DNA of 64,000 nucleotides, taken from positions 33,568,195-33,632,194 of the forward strand of contig ML660772.1 of the NCBI GenBank assembly GCA_007570785.1, read 5' to 3'. A program made the translations under genes and the position numbers. Under the pieces are notes generated by a model that worked only from the letters and a program-made list of their open reading frames with translations, was not told the origin of the DNA and did not search any database. Position 1 is the first letter of the stretch, and every line of letters starts with the position of its first letter. Shown here one piece after another: positions 23,691 to 34,330 of this stretch. Source of the DNA: Antilocapra americana (Eukaryota > Chordata > Mammalia > Artiodactyla > Antilocapridae).

Positions 23691-26600
23691 TTGATATTTT
23701 TTCACTTTTCTTTTGCTGCCTCACTGCCCACATACTTTTCTTTTAATGTGTTTTAAATTAAATACTTCTACTAACTCAGCATTTTACTCCCTGGCAGATT
23801 TCTGTCTAAAGCTCCTAGGAAACGTTTTTTGTTTCACTTTTTGTTTCGTTCTTAGACTTTATAAAAGGTGACTCTAGAAAGGACTTCTTGACTCAGGGTT
23901 ACAGTTAGGTCATGACCAACAATCACTGGATCAAATTTCTCCTGAGAATTTGGAATATTTTAATTAGTCAGCCGCAAATCAAGCAGCAGAATCAACAAAG
24001 AAGAGAATAAAAAAAAAAAAAGAAAACAACTGCTCTGCACTTACTGTAATTTAAAATATGAATGCACTTCCCATAGGAGGAGAAGGGACTCCAGGACTTG
24101 GACACGTGTTAGGAAAATGATCAAGGAGTCTCTCCGTGGGGTGGGAGAGAATGGTGCTGTTTTTCCTCCAGTTCTTTTGAGTTCATTTAGAGGAAAGATA
24201 ATAGTAAAGGTTATTGTTCAGTTTCTCTAAGTGTGGTCTTTGTGCTGTGGTGGAAAACGTAACTTGCTCTCTTTCTTTTACCTCCTGACCTATCTCACTT
24301 TCTTCCCTACTAGGAAAATCTTGACTGTATTTTGGCTAAGATGCATGGCCTCGCTGGGACAGCAGTGTGCCAGAGGGCTCTGTGTGGGAGGCGTACTTCA
24401 GGCCAATTTATGCAAGCAGCAGGTCATTCTAGGGCCGTAGGCCAGAATGCCGTGCGTCCTCTGGCTTGGAGACACACAGCTCCTTGGAGCTGAGCTACCG
24501 TGCCGTCTTAGTAAATATTTCCTGCCCCCACAATCACTTGAAGAGCGGAACTCCCTGGAGATGTCTGCATCTTGTCCCTTACAGCTGACTTTTCACAGAG
24601 GCCAGATACTAACTTAGCCATCCTGGCTGCAATTCAGGATGACCAAAACCCATTTTCAGCCTGCTTTTGGATTTTATTGAGAAACAGTTGCAGCAATGCA
24701 GTATCTGGGTAGAGGAATTCCTCTCACCCTGCATGGTGAGTCTTCTTTGTCCTCCCAGGGCGGATGTGAGCCTCAGCAGCTAAAGACATGGAGGCACCTA
24801 TGGGTTCTCTGACTCTGGTTGTAAAGCTAGAGTCAGGTTTGATTGCAATACAGTTTCCTGAATTACTAATTACATGTAACTGACTGCTCATGTTTCAATC
24901 TGTATTTGCTCCTTGCCATATCGTTGGCCTGTTGGAAAAAAAAAAATAATGAACCTGTTTCTTCATATATAGTTTACATGATGGAGACCTGATTAAGAAA
25001 GTATTTTCAAGCATTTTTCAGTCATAGGAAATGTTATTAGAGATTACTCAAGATAAGATACACACAAACCTGCCTTTGTTCAAAAATGGGTTGTGGGTTA
25101 TTCTCAGAATTCACTGTTCTTTGCCTTTCCCTGTACTCTGTTTGGTATCTTTGTTCCAAGAAATTTAAAGCACCTGTCATACCACATCTTAAAAGAAGGA
25201 AACTAAAAAAATAGACTTATTTAGAATACAGCTGAGTTTACTGTGTTTTCTGATGGCTCTTTGGGTTCCTTTCACTATAACGAATTGTTTTTCTCATATT
25301 TGCCTAGTATTTGGGGCCACCAATGATTGGGTAAATCAATTTGGGATAATTTTATTATTAAACCCATGTACCCTTACAAAAACAAATCTTCAGTCTCATT
25401 TTAAAGAGAACAAAGAGCCTCAAATCAGTCACAGATATTTCCACCAGTCATCTAAGATTCTGTTTAAGTAAGGTTCAGTTACTTTCATGGCATTGGGAAG
25501 CTATAACAGACCCTTTCCAGATATGCCAGCTGCATGGATTTAACATTGATGACCTTCTAGAGGACTCAAAGATTTTGTTTGGATTTGTGTCTGCGAGTAA
25601 TCCGGAATAGCTTTTTTTTTTAATCAAACACTGTGCCAAAGATTTCCTCTTATGCTTGCTTTTTAGCTCCTTGGCTGCTGACTTTTTTCTTTGTTTTCCT
25701 AAATTTACAGTAGCTGTCAGTCTTGTGCTGAATTCTCCTCTCAGTAATACATTGAATTGTGCAATTCTTTTGGGCCCAGTTTGGAAAAGGCATCCTTCCC
25801 AGAACCTAGTTGGCTTCTCAAAGGTTAAACGCTTTTGGCAAAAAACTACAAATATGACCGAATAAAACCATAAAAACTAAAAACCACAAGAACAGGGGGA
25901 AAAACAATTATTTCTGACAGTGAACTACATGGATGCAGAGGACTCATCTTTTTTAAAGTTTGTTTCTCCGTTTAAGTCTTCTTAGTTTGTTAATTCTTAT
26001 AATCCTCTCTTTGCTTCAAATAAAACCAACAACTTAATGCCTTCTATGATTTTCCATCCCCTCGGGATGGGAGGGGTGGTAAACTATAACTGCTATTTCT
26101 TCTTAGGTTATTTTAACCTTTTCATTACCCCCCAGTCACAATCAAACTACCCTTTCCAGAACACAACTAGAAAGAAAAACCCTTTTTGTAAGGAATACAA
26201 ATCAGGTTATTACACTGATTTGATAGGATTTAGGGATTCATTTTTTGGCTTGTTCCTTTTCTGTTGTCATATCTGAGTATTTTTCTACTTGTAAAGTACA
26301 GAAAATGGATGTGGTTTTGGTAGATGTCTCTATGAATGCACCTTCCTTAATATCACTTTAGTCTCTGATATGAATTTTGAATTGTGGCTTCTTCAGATTT
26401 GATTTTTCAGGGAAGCCCAAAGTGCTTTTCCAGTAAATTAGGCAGGATAGGATAACTATTTTTGTAAGTTTCAATTTTTACAAAAAGAGCTTATATTTTA
26501 AAAATCTGTCATAACTGTATGCTCTACCAGTAGAGTTCCTATTTACTCTCTACATTGCTTCTGTTCATACCTTAATTTTTAAGTTTTAAATTTAGATTAC

Positions 26601-26897
26601 TTTTTATTGAGACACCATCTCTCTCTTGGCTGCCTACCCTCTTTTGTCTATTTCACCAGTGTGACTGGAAGTTTATGAGTTCTCCAACTCATCAACTTTG
26701 CTCTTCTTGAGGATAACATTTACTATCAAGTCTTCATTAAAACTAAAATTCAGATTAATCTTTAGAAAGAAAACATGAATCAAGGCTGAAAACAAGATCA
26801 GCAAGACAAATTAGCAGAAATCATTTATAACTGATCTCCTCTAGGAAGATGTATGAAGTGTTAAAAGTGGTCATTCCCACACCAGCAGCATATGCTG

Positions 26898-27105
26898 CTG
26901 GATTAGACCATGGATGATAGAGGGAGATCATGTGGGCTCCAATCCTGGCTCTGCTACTTCCTGCCTCTGTGACTTTGAGTAGCTCTCCTAAGTTTTCTAT
27001 AAAATCTATATGTGGTAAAATGGGAATAATACCATTACTGCTTTTTAGAGATGTTATTTGAATCAAATGAATTAATATTTGTAAAGAGCTTAAAATAGAA
27101 TTTAT
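26898..27105 (+). mobile_element. MIR SINE
   Basis: gggctccaatcctggctctg, ctacttcctgcctctgtgac, taaaatgggaataataccat, then aatgaattaatatttgtaaa and gagcttaaaatag, in MIR order. Confidence 0.85.
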
Positions 27106-27924
27106 TACCAAGTTTCATAAATAAAGTACAAGAGTGGTGAAAATATCTCTTCTAAGATAACACATTTCTTAATTAATAAATGCTTTTTCTTCAATAATGC
27201 CAGACTTATTCTACATAAAACTACCATTGGTATCCATTATAGAAATTACACTATGTTGTTGAACACAGTCTAGGAGTGTTGGATCTATTTAGCACTAAGA
27301 ATTTATTTTTTCATGTTCTTTATTTACTAAAAATACAAAGTTTAACAGAATTAAATTCTTGTAAATCTTGTTAGCCACCAGTAGAAGTTTGGAGAGAATC
27401 TGTTCTTGGCTTAGGGCTTCTGATTTTTGTATAACAACTGTCACTATTGTCTAAGATCTGGAACTGATTTTAATTCTCAAATGAATATGTTCTCTGAGCG
27501 TCTGTGAATGGTTTAGCTGTGACTGTCACCCTCATTCCGCTTCATCTTGAGAGCAGCTGATATCATATCTTCACATTCAGTCACTCCTTCCTGACTATTT
27601 ATTGGTTTCCCCTCCTGTTCTGTGTATCAGAATGGCTGGACTCCCTTGTTCTGAATAAGACACTAAAACTTTTTTATTTCATTCTACCACAAAATGTGTT
27701 AATACCTCCTCTTCTTTTCACTTACTCATTAGCCAAACTTGTCAATCTTCCACTTTACTTCCTTAGTCTATCTGATATCTCCATCTGGTATCTCCAGCTA
27801 AAGAAAAGATTTCATTGAGTTTCTCTTCATCATTTCAAACTCTCAGTCTAAACATTAACTCATGTGCATCTTATCTCTTGAACTTCAAAAAGTCAGTACT
27901 AAGAGAGGACGATCATATTTTACA

Positions 27925-28640
27925 AAGGACTGATGGATGGATGTTTTCACTACAGAAAGAACTTCTACAAGTCAATAAGAAAAACAGGCAATTCAATAGA
28001 AAAGTGAGAGAAATACATGAACACCTGTTTCAAAGAAGAAGAAACATGAATGGCTGAAAGTATGAAAAGATGTTCCAATTTATTAGTAAACAAGTAAATG
28101 CAAAGAAAACCACCATGAGATACCATTTCACATGCAACAAATTGGCATATATGAAAATATGACCGTTTCAAAGATTGGTGAGGATGTGGAGCAGTGAGCA
28201 TTCTCATACTTGGTTGTGGAAATACATTTTGGAGCAGTCACTTTAGAAACAAATGCAGCATTACCTAACTTGATTAAATATATGTGCATCTTAGGGCCCA
28301 GCAATTCTGTTGTCAGTTATTTAGCAAGTTGGTTCTAGGAGATTTGCACAAACCTGTTTCAAACATTAATGTTTGGAATAGCAAAACACTGGAAATGACC
28401 AGAATGCTCCTAAATAGGATGGATAAATATAGTATAAAACAAGTGAACTTTAGCTACAAGAATCAAGAAAGGTAAATCTGAAACATGTAATATTGAGAAA
28501 AATGTTACTTACAGGAATTTATGTGGTATCATTTCCTTTCTGATAGATTATGTGGGTATATTTAAACATTCATTGTTGTACAAAGTAAAACAAAAAGCAA
28601 GGGAAGAGGAAGATGTACTTAGGGACCAAAGAGGGCTTCA
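27925..28640 (+). mobile_element. Old L1 fragment
   Basis: Diverged L1 ORF2 3' part: caccatgagataccatttca (28110), gattggtgaggatgtggag, gggcccagcaattctgttg, tggaatagcaaaacactgga and aataggatggataaatatag appear in L1 order. No open coding of significant length. Confidence 0.75.
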
Positions 28641-29205
28641 AAGGTATTGTAACCCTCTATTTCTAAGGCTCGAGGGAAGGCCATTCTTTCCCCTTCAAGA
28701 TAAGTTCACTACATAACTTCAATGTATGATATATTTCATGCTTAATCCATAAATAATCTTATGTTCAAAAACTGTGCTTAAGGTTCTTCAGTATCAAGTA
28801 AGTTCTTATGGATCCCCCTCTTAGTCTTGAAATACAGGCCATTCCATAGCAGAATACAAAGTTAAGGTTGGAAATGTCCTTAGAATTAGCTAATATAGGT
28901 ATTTCTTCTTTGAAGGCATATTGAATAGAACTGGCTTACTTGCCAGTTACACACTAATTTCTTAATAGGAATAATAATAAAGTCAGCTCTTTATAATGTT
29001 TCAGATATTTTACAAATCATGATGATAACATAACCCTAGATAAACTCTACTGAACTGAGACATATAAGATAGCAGGATAAAAGTTTATAGAAAGAATGTA
29101 GAAAGAGGGAAAGTAGAGGCTGTCTAGAAACCCAGGACTTCCCAAGGCTATGGACTTGGATCCATGGAGTTGATCTCACTGTTCTCCTGTTGTGATTGGA
29201 CACCA

Positions 29206-30012
29206 CAGTCCCCCCCTTATGTATGGTTTTGTTTTCTGTGGTTTCATTTACTCACAGTACCACAAGGATTCAACAGAAGACTCTAGAAATAAACAATTCA
29301 TAAATTTTAAGTTGCATGCTGTTCCAAGTAGCATGATGAAATCTCATGCCATCTGCTCCATCCCACCCAAAACATGAATCATCCCTTTGTCCAGTGTGTT
29401 CCACCTGTTTGTATATAGCAACCCTCTTGGTTTCAGACCAACTGTCTTAATATCACCATGCTTGCGTTCAAGTAACTTTGATTTTACATAATGACAGCTC
29501 CAAAGCGCAAGAATACTGATCCTGGCAACTCAGATATGCCACAGAGAAGCTGTAAAGTTCTTCTTGGAGTGAATAGGTGAAAGTTTTCAACTTAATAAGG
29601 AAAGACACACACACACAAAACTATATGCTAAGGTTGCTAAAGTCTACAGTAAGAATGAATCTTCTTTCCATGAAATTGTGAAGAAGGGAAGAGACATTCA
29701 TGATAATTTTGTTATTTTACCTCAAACTAAAAGGTATGGCCACAGTGTATAATAAGTGTGTAGTTAAGATGGAAAAGGCATTACATTTGTATAAAATATT
29801 TCAAGAGAAACTACATTCACATAACTTTTATTATAGAAAATTGTTATAACTATTCTATTTTACTAGTAGTTATTGTTAATCTCTTTGTCCAGTTTATAAG
29901 TTAGACTTCATCATAAGTGATATGCATGGGAGAAAAAACAGTATATATAGAGTTCAGTACTATCCATGATTTCAGGCATCCACCGGGGGTCTTGGAATGT
30001 GGAGGACTACTG
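29206..30012 (+). mobile_element. Tigger-type (TcMar) DNA transposon, internally deleted
   Basis: Begins with a cagtcccccccttatg terminus and ends gggggtcttgg ... ggaggactactg, imperfect terminal inverted repeats, followed by a TA (30013-30014), the mariner-type target. At 807 bases it lacks most of the transposase. A 29-codon relic at 29491-29580 starts MTAPKRKN and stops at TGA; it corresponds to the start of the pogo/CENP-B-like transposase, whose downstream codons continue in broken form (aaggttgctaaagtctacag). Left TA is mutated to CA. Not mobile. Confidence 0.85.
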
Positions 30013-30166
30013 TAAGGAAAGACTAATGTACTACTAAAAACATTAGAGGAAGACAGAAACTCATAGGCTTAGAATTCTGTAATCCTTTCCAGTTGCTCCA
30101 TAGACTATTTTATATGAGAGTAGGCTTGGCTCTGAGAAGGATGGGAGGAAATACTTTTTTAGCCTT

Positions 30167-30293
30167 CTTCTTCTTTTTTTTTTCTGGCTGAACCAGGCAG
30201 CTTGCATAATCTCAGCTCCCTGACCAGGGATTGAACCTGGACCATTTCAGTGAAAGCCAAGAATCCTAACCAGGGAATTTACCAGGGAACTCC
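30167..30293 (-). mobile_element. CHR-type tRNA SINE, antisense
   Basis: Poly-T start, then ctgaccagggattgaacctg, ccaagaatcctaaccaggga and ccagggaactcc, the complement of the CHR SINE head shared by whales, hippos and ruminants. Short candidate duplication tagcctt at 30160-30166 and 30294-30300. Confidence 0.85.
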
Positions 30294-30940
30294 TAGCCTT
30301 TAATTCTAGAAACAACTCTGGAGTTTCCTTTTTGAGTTTTTTCTGACCCTCCTCCCTTTTTGCCATCTGGCATGTAAAGTATGTATTTCCCACATTTCCC
30401 CCTTTTACAAATTTATAGACTCTACTAAGTTAGAGACTACAGAGAAATAGGGGAATATTAAAGGGGGGGTGGTTATGATGGAATACACAATTTGATGAAG
30501 CTCCATCAAAGGCACTCAATCTTAAAGCCTAAGAAACACACAAGTCATGTCACAGTGGGATATAGGTAGGGGGTTGTTCTATACTGTCTGTTGCTGTTCT
30601 TGGAAGCAGAATCCCCTCATTAAAGCTTGCATCGTATGAAATTTTTAAAGAAGGAAAGGAACACAAACACACACCTATAAATAGTCCTGCTAAAAATTCG
30701 TAAGTATTTTTGAAATAAGACAAATGTCTTATAACATCCATCTTAAATGATTTTATTGCCATGTGTTAAAGTCTTCCAGAAATAGACATTTTCTTCAGTT
30801 GCTCCTTTTACTTGACCCAAAATTCTGAGGAAAGAAGCTTAGAATATGGTGAACTAAATTTATTAGATTGTAATTTGTTGATTTCTCACTTCTTTATATC
30901 AGTTCATGACATTTGTTGTTCAAAAAAGCATCATTAGAGA

Positions 30941-30967
30941 TGAAGTACCTTGAAGTAAGGTACTTCA
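30941..30967. repeat. Perfect short inverted repeat in MDFIC intron
   Basis: tgaagtacctt (30941-30951) and aaggtacttca (30957-30967) form a perfect 11-base stem with a 5-base loop. An overlapping alternative stem is cttgaagta (30949-30957) with tacttcaag (30961-30969). About 680 bases before the terminal exon. Confidence 0.9.
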
Positions 30968-31602
30968 AGCACACTGTTAGTGTGTCATTATTCACATTTG
31001 CTAAGGTATGTATTCTTTGTTAGAGATAGGCAGAACTATCCCAGAAACAATGGCTGGGGCCAAGGTCTGTTTTTAATTCTTGTGAAACCCAAAAAATCAG
31101 GGACCATAAAATTGAGCCAGTTTTATTGGGAAATAAAATATGCTGATCCCAGTTTAATGGATTCCAATTTAGCTGGTGAATTAATTATTCAATAACATAC
31201 TGAATGTATCATTTAAAAATTTTTTTCCTTGCGGTTTTAGAGCAGGTGGGGACATTGCAGTAACTTTCTGTTTTCTAAAGGACTTTAATTTCATTTAGCA
31301 GAGAGCAGTAGGATATAGGGAAGAGGGATGAGAGGCATAGAGGGGGTGGAACCTAGAACCAAGGACCAGTGCACAGTAATACTCTAACCCATAGGCACAC
31401 ACACACAGGTATATACAACTACACTCTTTCCCTCCCCACCAAATGCAGTATCTGCTTCTAAAGACTGTTCATCTAAAATTTACCCTGTTTCTTTTCATCC
31501 TTCCAAGCCACAGAAGATTTCAAGGACTGCAGGTCATTAGGTTCTGGATTACTAACTTTCATCGATTATTATTCAGTTTACTGATGATTTATATATTTTG
31601 TG

Positions 31603-31649
31603 TTCCTTCTTTCTCTGACTGTGTGGGCTCCTCCCAACTGAAAATGAAG
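31603..31649 (+). promoter_or_regulatory. MDFIC: Terminal-exon 3' splice site with candidate branch point
   Basis: A pyrimidine-rich tract (ttccttctttctct) is followed by ctgac at 31615-31619, a good match to the mammalian branch-point consensus, with its A at 31618, about 31 bases before the AG at 31648-31649. No other AG intervenes between this A and the acceptor. The frame join to the previous exon confirms the AG used; the branch point is inferred. Confidence 0.65.
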
Positions 31650-31897
31650 ACTGCTGTGTCCACTGTATCCTGGCCTGCCTGTTCTGTGAATTCCTGACCC
31701 TCTGCAATATTGTCCTGGGACAAGCTTCGTGCGGCATCTGCACCTCCGAAGCCTGCTGCTGTTGCTGTGGAGATGAAATGGGAGATGACTGTAACTGTCC
31801 TTGTGACATGGATTGTGGCATCATGGATGCCTGCTGTGAATCATCAGACTGCCTGGAAATCTGTATGGAGTGCTGTGGAATTTGTTTTCCTTCATAA
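31650..31897 (+). CDS. MDFIC: MDFIC terminal coding exon, cysteine-rich I-mfa domain
   Basis: The exon completes the split Asp codon and adds 81 residues and a TAA stop at 31895-31897. Of the 82 residues 24 are Cys, including a run of five (EACCCCCGDEMGDD), and the protein ends MECCGICFPS, which I recognise as the C-terminus of MDFIC. A short hydrophobic stretch (CILACLFCEFLTLCNIVLG) near the start of the exon fits the reported palmitoylated amphipathic helix that lets MDFIC and MDFI dock on PIEZO1/2; the rest is the I-mfa domain that binds transcription factors. The frame is intact, with no premature stop. The join with the exon ending at 1262 gives SSPE-D-CCVH in frame, which fixes the splice site. 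Function is from family knowledge; the sequence itself shows the domain and the join. Confidence 0.97.
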
Positions 31898-33642
31898 CTA
31901 TTTATCTTCTGTTTGTGTTGAAACTGGAGAGTATTTTAAGTTTTTTCTTTTGAGGGAAAAGAAAAGCACGTGGTAAAATTTTCATCGAACACCCAGTACT
32001 TGCACTGTTAACTCATTATTTTAGGTAATCTCTGAAAGCCTTTTTTTCTCCCTCTAACCAAATCCACATGGTTTAATATGTGAAATTTTAACTACTTTTA
32101 AACTTGTTAATAGGTTGCAATGACTGAGGGACATTTTGGCCAAAAACAGAAAAAAGGAAAAAAAAAAAAACAACCAAAATGTCTCCTCCATTTTATACTT
32201 ATCTCTCTCTGTTTCTTTAAACCAGTCTTAGGAGCCTCTTGCTCCAAATGGATTCTTTTTTGGTGGTTATTTAAATCAGACCATTTATTTTTAATGTTTT
32301 TACAGTGGTTAAAAGTAAGCGTCCCTTGGAGTAAACTTGGGGAGCACACCCACACAAGTGCTGGGCACCCAGTGTTTCTGCCCAGGCTCCACTTGTTCAG
32401 CGGACATGGAGTGCCTGCTGTGTGTGGCCTGCTGCAGCGCCGAGATGGATGGCATTCCGCTGCCATCCAGAGAAGCAGAGGGAAGTTAGGTAAAGAGACC
32501 TGTAAAGAACAAGCCAGCCCACAGGCATATTGAAGTCAGGATTATGAGAGAAACTCAAAAAGCTGTAGGGGTACACAGAAAGGAAGAGCTCACGTCTATG
32601 GGAATATTCAGAAGGCTTCGAGGAGAAATTGGCATTTGAAGGAGGCCTCTTGGGCTGAGTGGTTCATCTGCTGCTTGGATGAATTAGCTTTAGGACCAAG
32701 TTGTAGGTGACCAACCAGAGCTGACTGTGCCCTTGAGCAGTTACAAGAAAAATGCCTGATGTATGTATTTTCTTTAGTTGTGGCAATACATCTTTCTTGA
32801 AAAAAACTATAAAATTTAAGTTAACTAAAAATAAGCATTTTTTTACATAATTTAGAGGTTATGATAAAGTTTCGATAAAAACAATGCTTTATTAAAATAG
32901 CTATATTTTATAAAGAGTGTGGAGCACTTTTGAAAAGTTGCACTTAAATTAGGAAAATTTTTATATTAAAATCTCAGCATTTTGATTCATTTAAATGCTT
33001 TTCTTTTGAGAGCTTTAAGTAATTGCAAGGGGAAGGGTTATTTGGTTAAGAGGCAAACCCCCCAATATTTATAAGCACAGTTAACCTTAAATGCAAATTA
33101 TTCCTTCCAGTGCAGTGGGAATCTTGACATCCATTACTATGACCAAATTTCAGTATTGCAATTTTACATTAAACCCAAATGGTGGGTTATAAAAATCCTT
33201 ATGTGTAAAGAAGTAAGACTTATTAAGCTACTTATTAAGACTTAGTGAGTTACTAAGATGAAGAGACTTTGTGTGGTACAGATGAAGAGTAAATTTTCCT
33301 ACTACATGCTCTTCTGCTAAGCTTGATGTCCTCAACTTGTAGTTTGGTTTGATTTATTGCAATACCTTGTAGAAATTTTGAAAGTATATCTTTGGATGAA
33401 TAGTTATTTTTTATTGATCCAATTGAATATCAAATTGATAGTAAAAACAAATGCATATTTTTAGGAAACCTTTTAGCAAATCTAGGCTTTTAAGATTTTA
33501 AAAGCTAAAGCATGGGTATGTCACCAATAATTTTTTCCTTTGAAATGAAACCTAGTTTTCACTTATATCATTACTTAAAAGGCTTAAAAAAGAAAAAAAA
33601 ATTAGCAAACTCTTGAATCCCCCTTTTAGTGCTCTTTAAACA

Positions 33643-33658
33643 CACACACACACACACT
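33643..33658. repeat. (AC)n microsatellite in the 3' UTR
   Basis: Short acacac run inside the probable MDFIC 3' UTR; potentially length-polymorphic. Confidence 0.8.
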
Positions 33659-34099
33659 TAAATTGTCAGGCTTAAATAGGATTCTAGTCAACAGCTGTCT
33701 CTTCCTGGACTAAAGAGCATTTTTGATGTAACAAATGAAATATGAGAACATCTTTCTACTATTCTTAGTAACCAGAATCTGAACATTTACATATATCCAA
33801 AGTTAACATGTATATATATTAGGATGTAAGAGTATCAACTTTATATTGATATATAAAACCTTCTAATGACCTGGAATCATTAAAATAGTATATCTGTTAT
33901 ACTGCAAAAATTTTCTGCCAAATTGTTTGTCTAATATCCTGATATTTACAATGATGATATTAGCACTTTTAAAATAATGTTTCTCTGTAACAGAGAGCAT
34001 TAATTGATAGAATTTTAATCTCATATTTATATTCATAGTACTTTTCCTCTATTGTCTATTCTGTAGTCATACCACAAAGTACCTTGTATGATTTTTTAA

Positions 34100-34105
34100 A
34101 ATAAA
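34100..34105 (+). terminator. MDFIC: Candidate poly(A) signal, proximal
   Basis: AATAAA about 2.2 kb after the MDFIC stop. T-rich and TG-containing sequence (tttctgtatg, then attttgttga) follows within about 100 bases and could be the downstream element. Upstream ATTAAA variants also occur at 32965-32970 and 33168-33173. Confidence 0.4.
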
Positions 34106-34306
34106 TGAAAAAAACAAAAGTAGCAAATGTGAAAATACTTTCAATATGTATTTTAGAATTTCTGTATGTAAAATATTTTGTTGAATTATATGGCCATCAT
34201 AAGTGCTCTAGTTTACAGTTACAGATTTGGTCTCTCTTTAAATGTGGAAATGTAATCTTAAATATTTTTAAACTGGACCTGTATTATCCTGAATATACTA
34301 TTTTGA

Positions 34307-34312
34307 AATAAA
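34307..34312 (+). terminator. MDFIC: Candidate poly(A) signal, distal
   Basis: AATAAA about 2.4 kb after the MDFIC stop, running into an A tract (34310-34318). Which of the two hexamers is used cannot be decided from sequence alone. Confidence 0.4.
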
Positions 34313-34330
34313 AAAAAATGATTTCTCTAA

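Larger units (their letters stand above)
1263..31649 (+). other. MDFIC: MDFIC last intron (30,387 bases)
   Basis: Bounded by gtaagt at 1263 and ag at 31648-31649. It holds the transposable elements listed separately. Stretches where I recognise nothing firm are 1263-3462, 4065-4650, 7470-8780, 12600-15690, 22690-23510, 23690-26890, 27110-27920, 28650-29200 and 30300-31600; these are ordinary AT-rich intron with short A or T runs. Weak L2-like remnants may lie at about 5030-5170 and 6300-6480, a MER5-like end near 7010-7075, and a weak MIR-like piece near 28960-29060. No coding exon between the two MDFIC exons could be supported. Confidence 0.9.
31898..34330 (+). other. MDFIC: Probable MDFIC 3' untranslated region
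   Basis: The sequence after the TAA has no recognised young transposable element for about 2.4 kb and reaches two AATAAA hexamers. It is AT-rich, with several ATTTA pentamers, and has one more GC-rich patch at about 32340-32480 that could be an old repeat remnant. The 414-base open frame at 32120-32533 lies within it and is not considered coding. The extent is inferred from the hexamers; mRNA evidence is absent. Confidence 0.55.

Noticed and set aside
32120..32533. 137-codon open frame after the MDFIC stop
   Set aside because: Within the probable 3' UTR; starts beside an A tract and has no recognisable domain.
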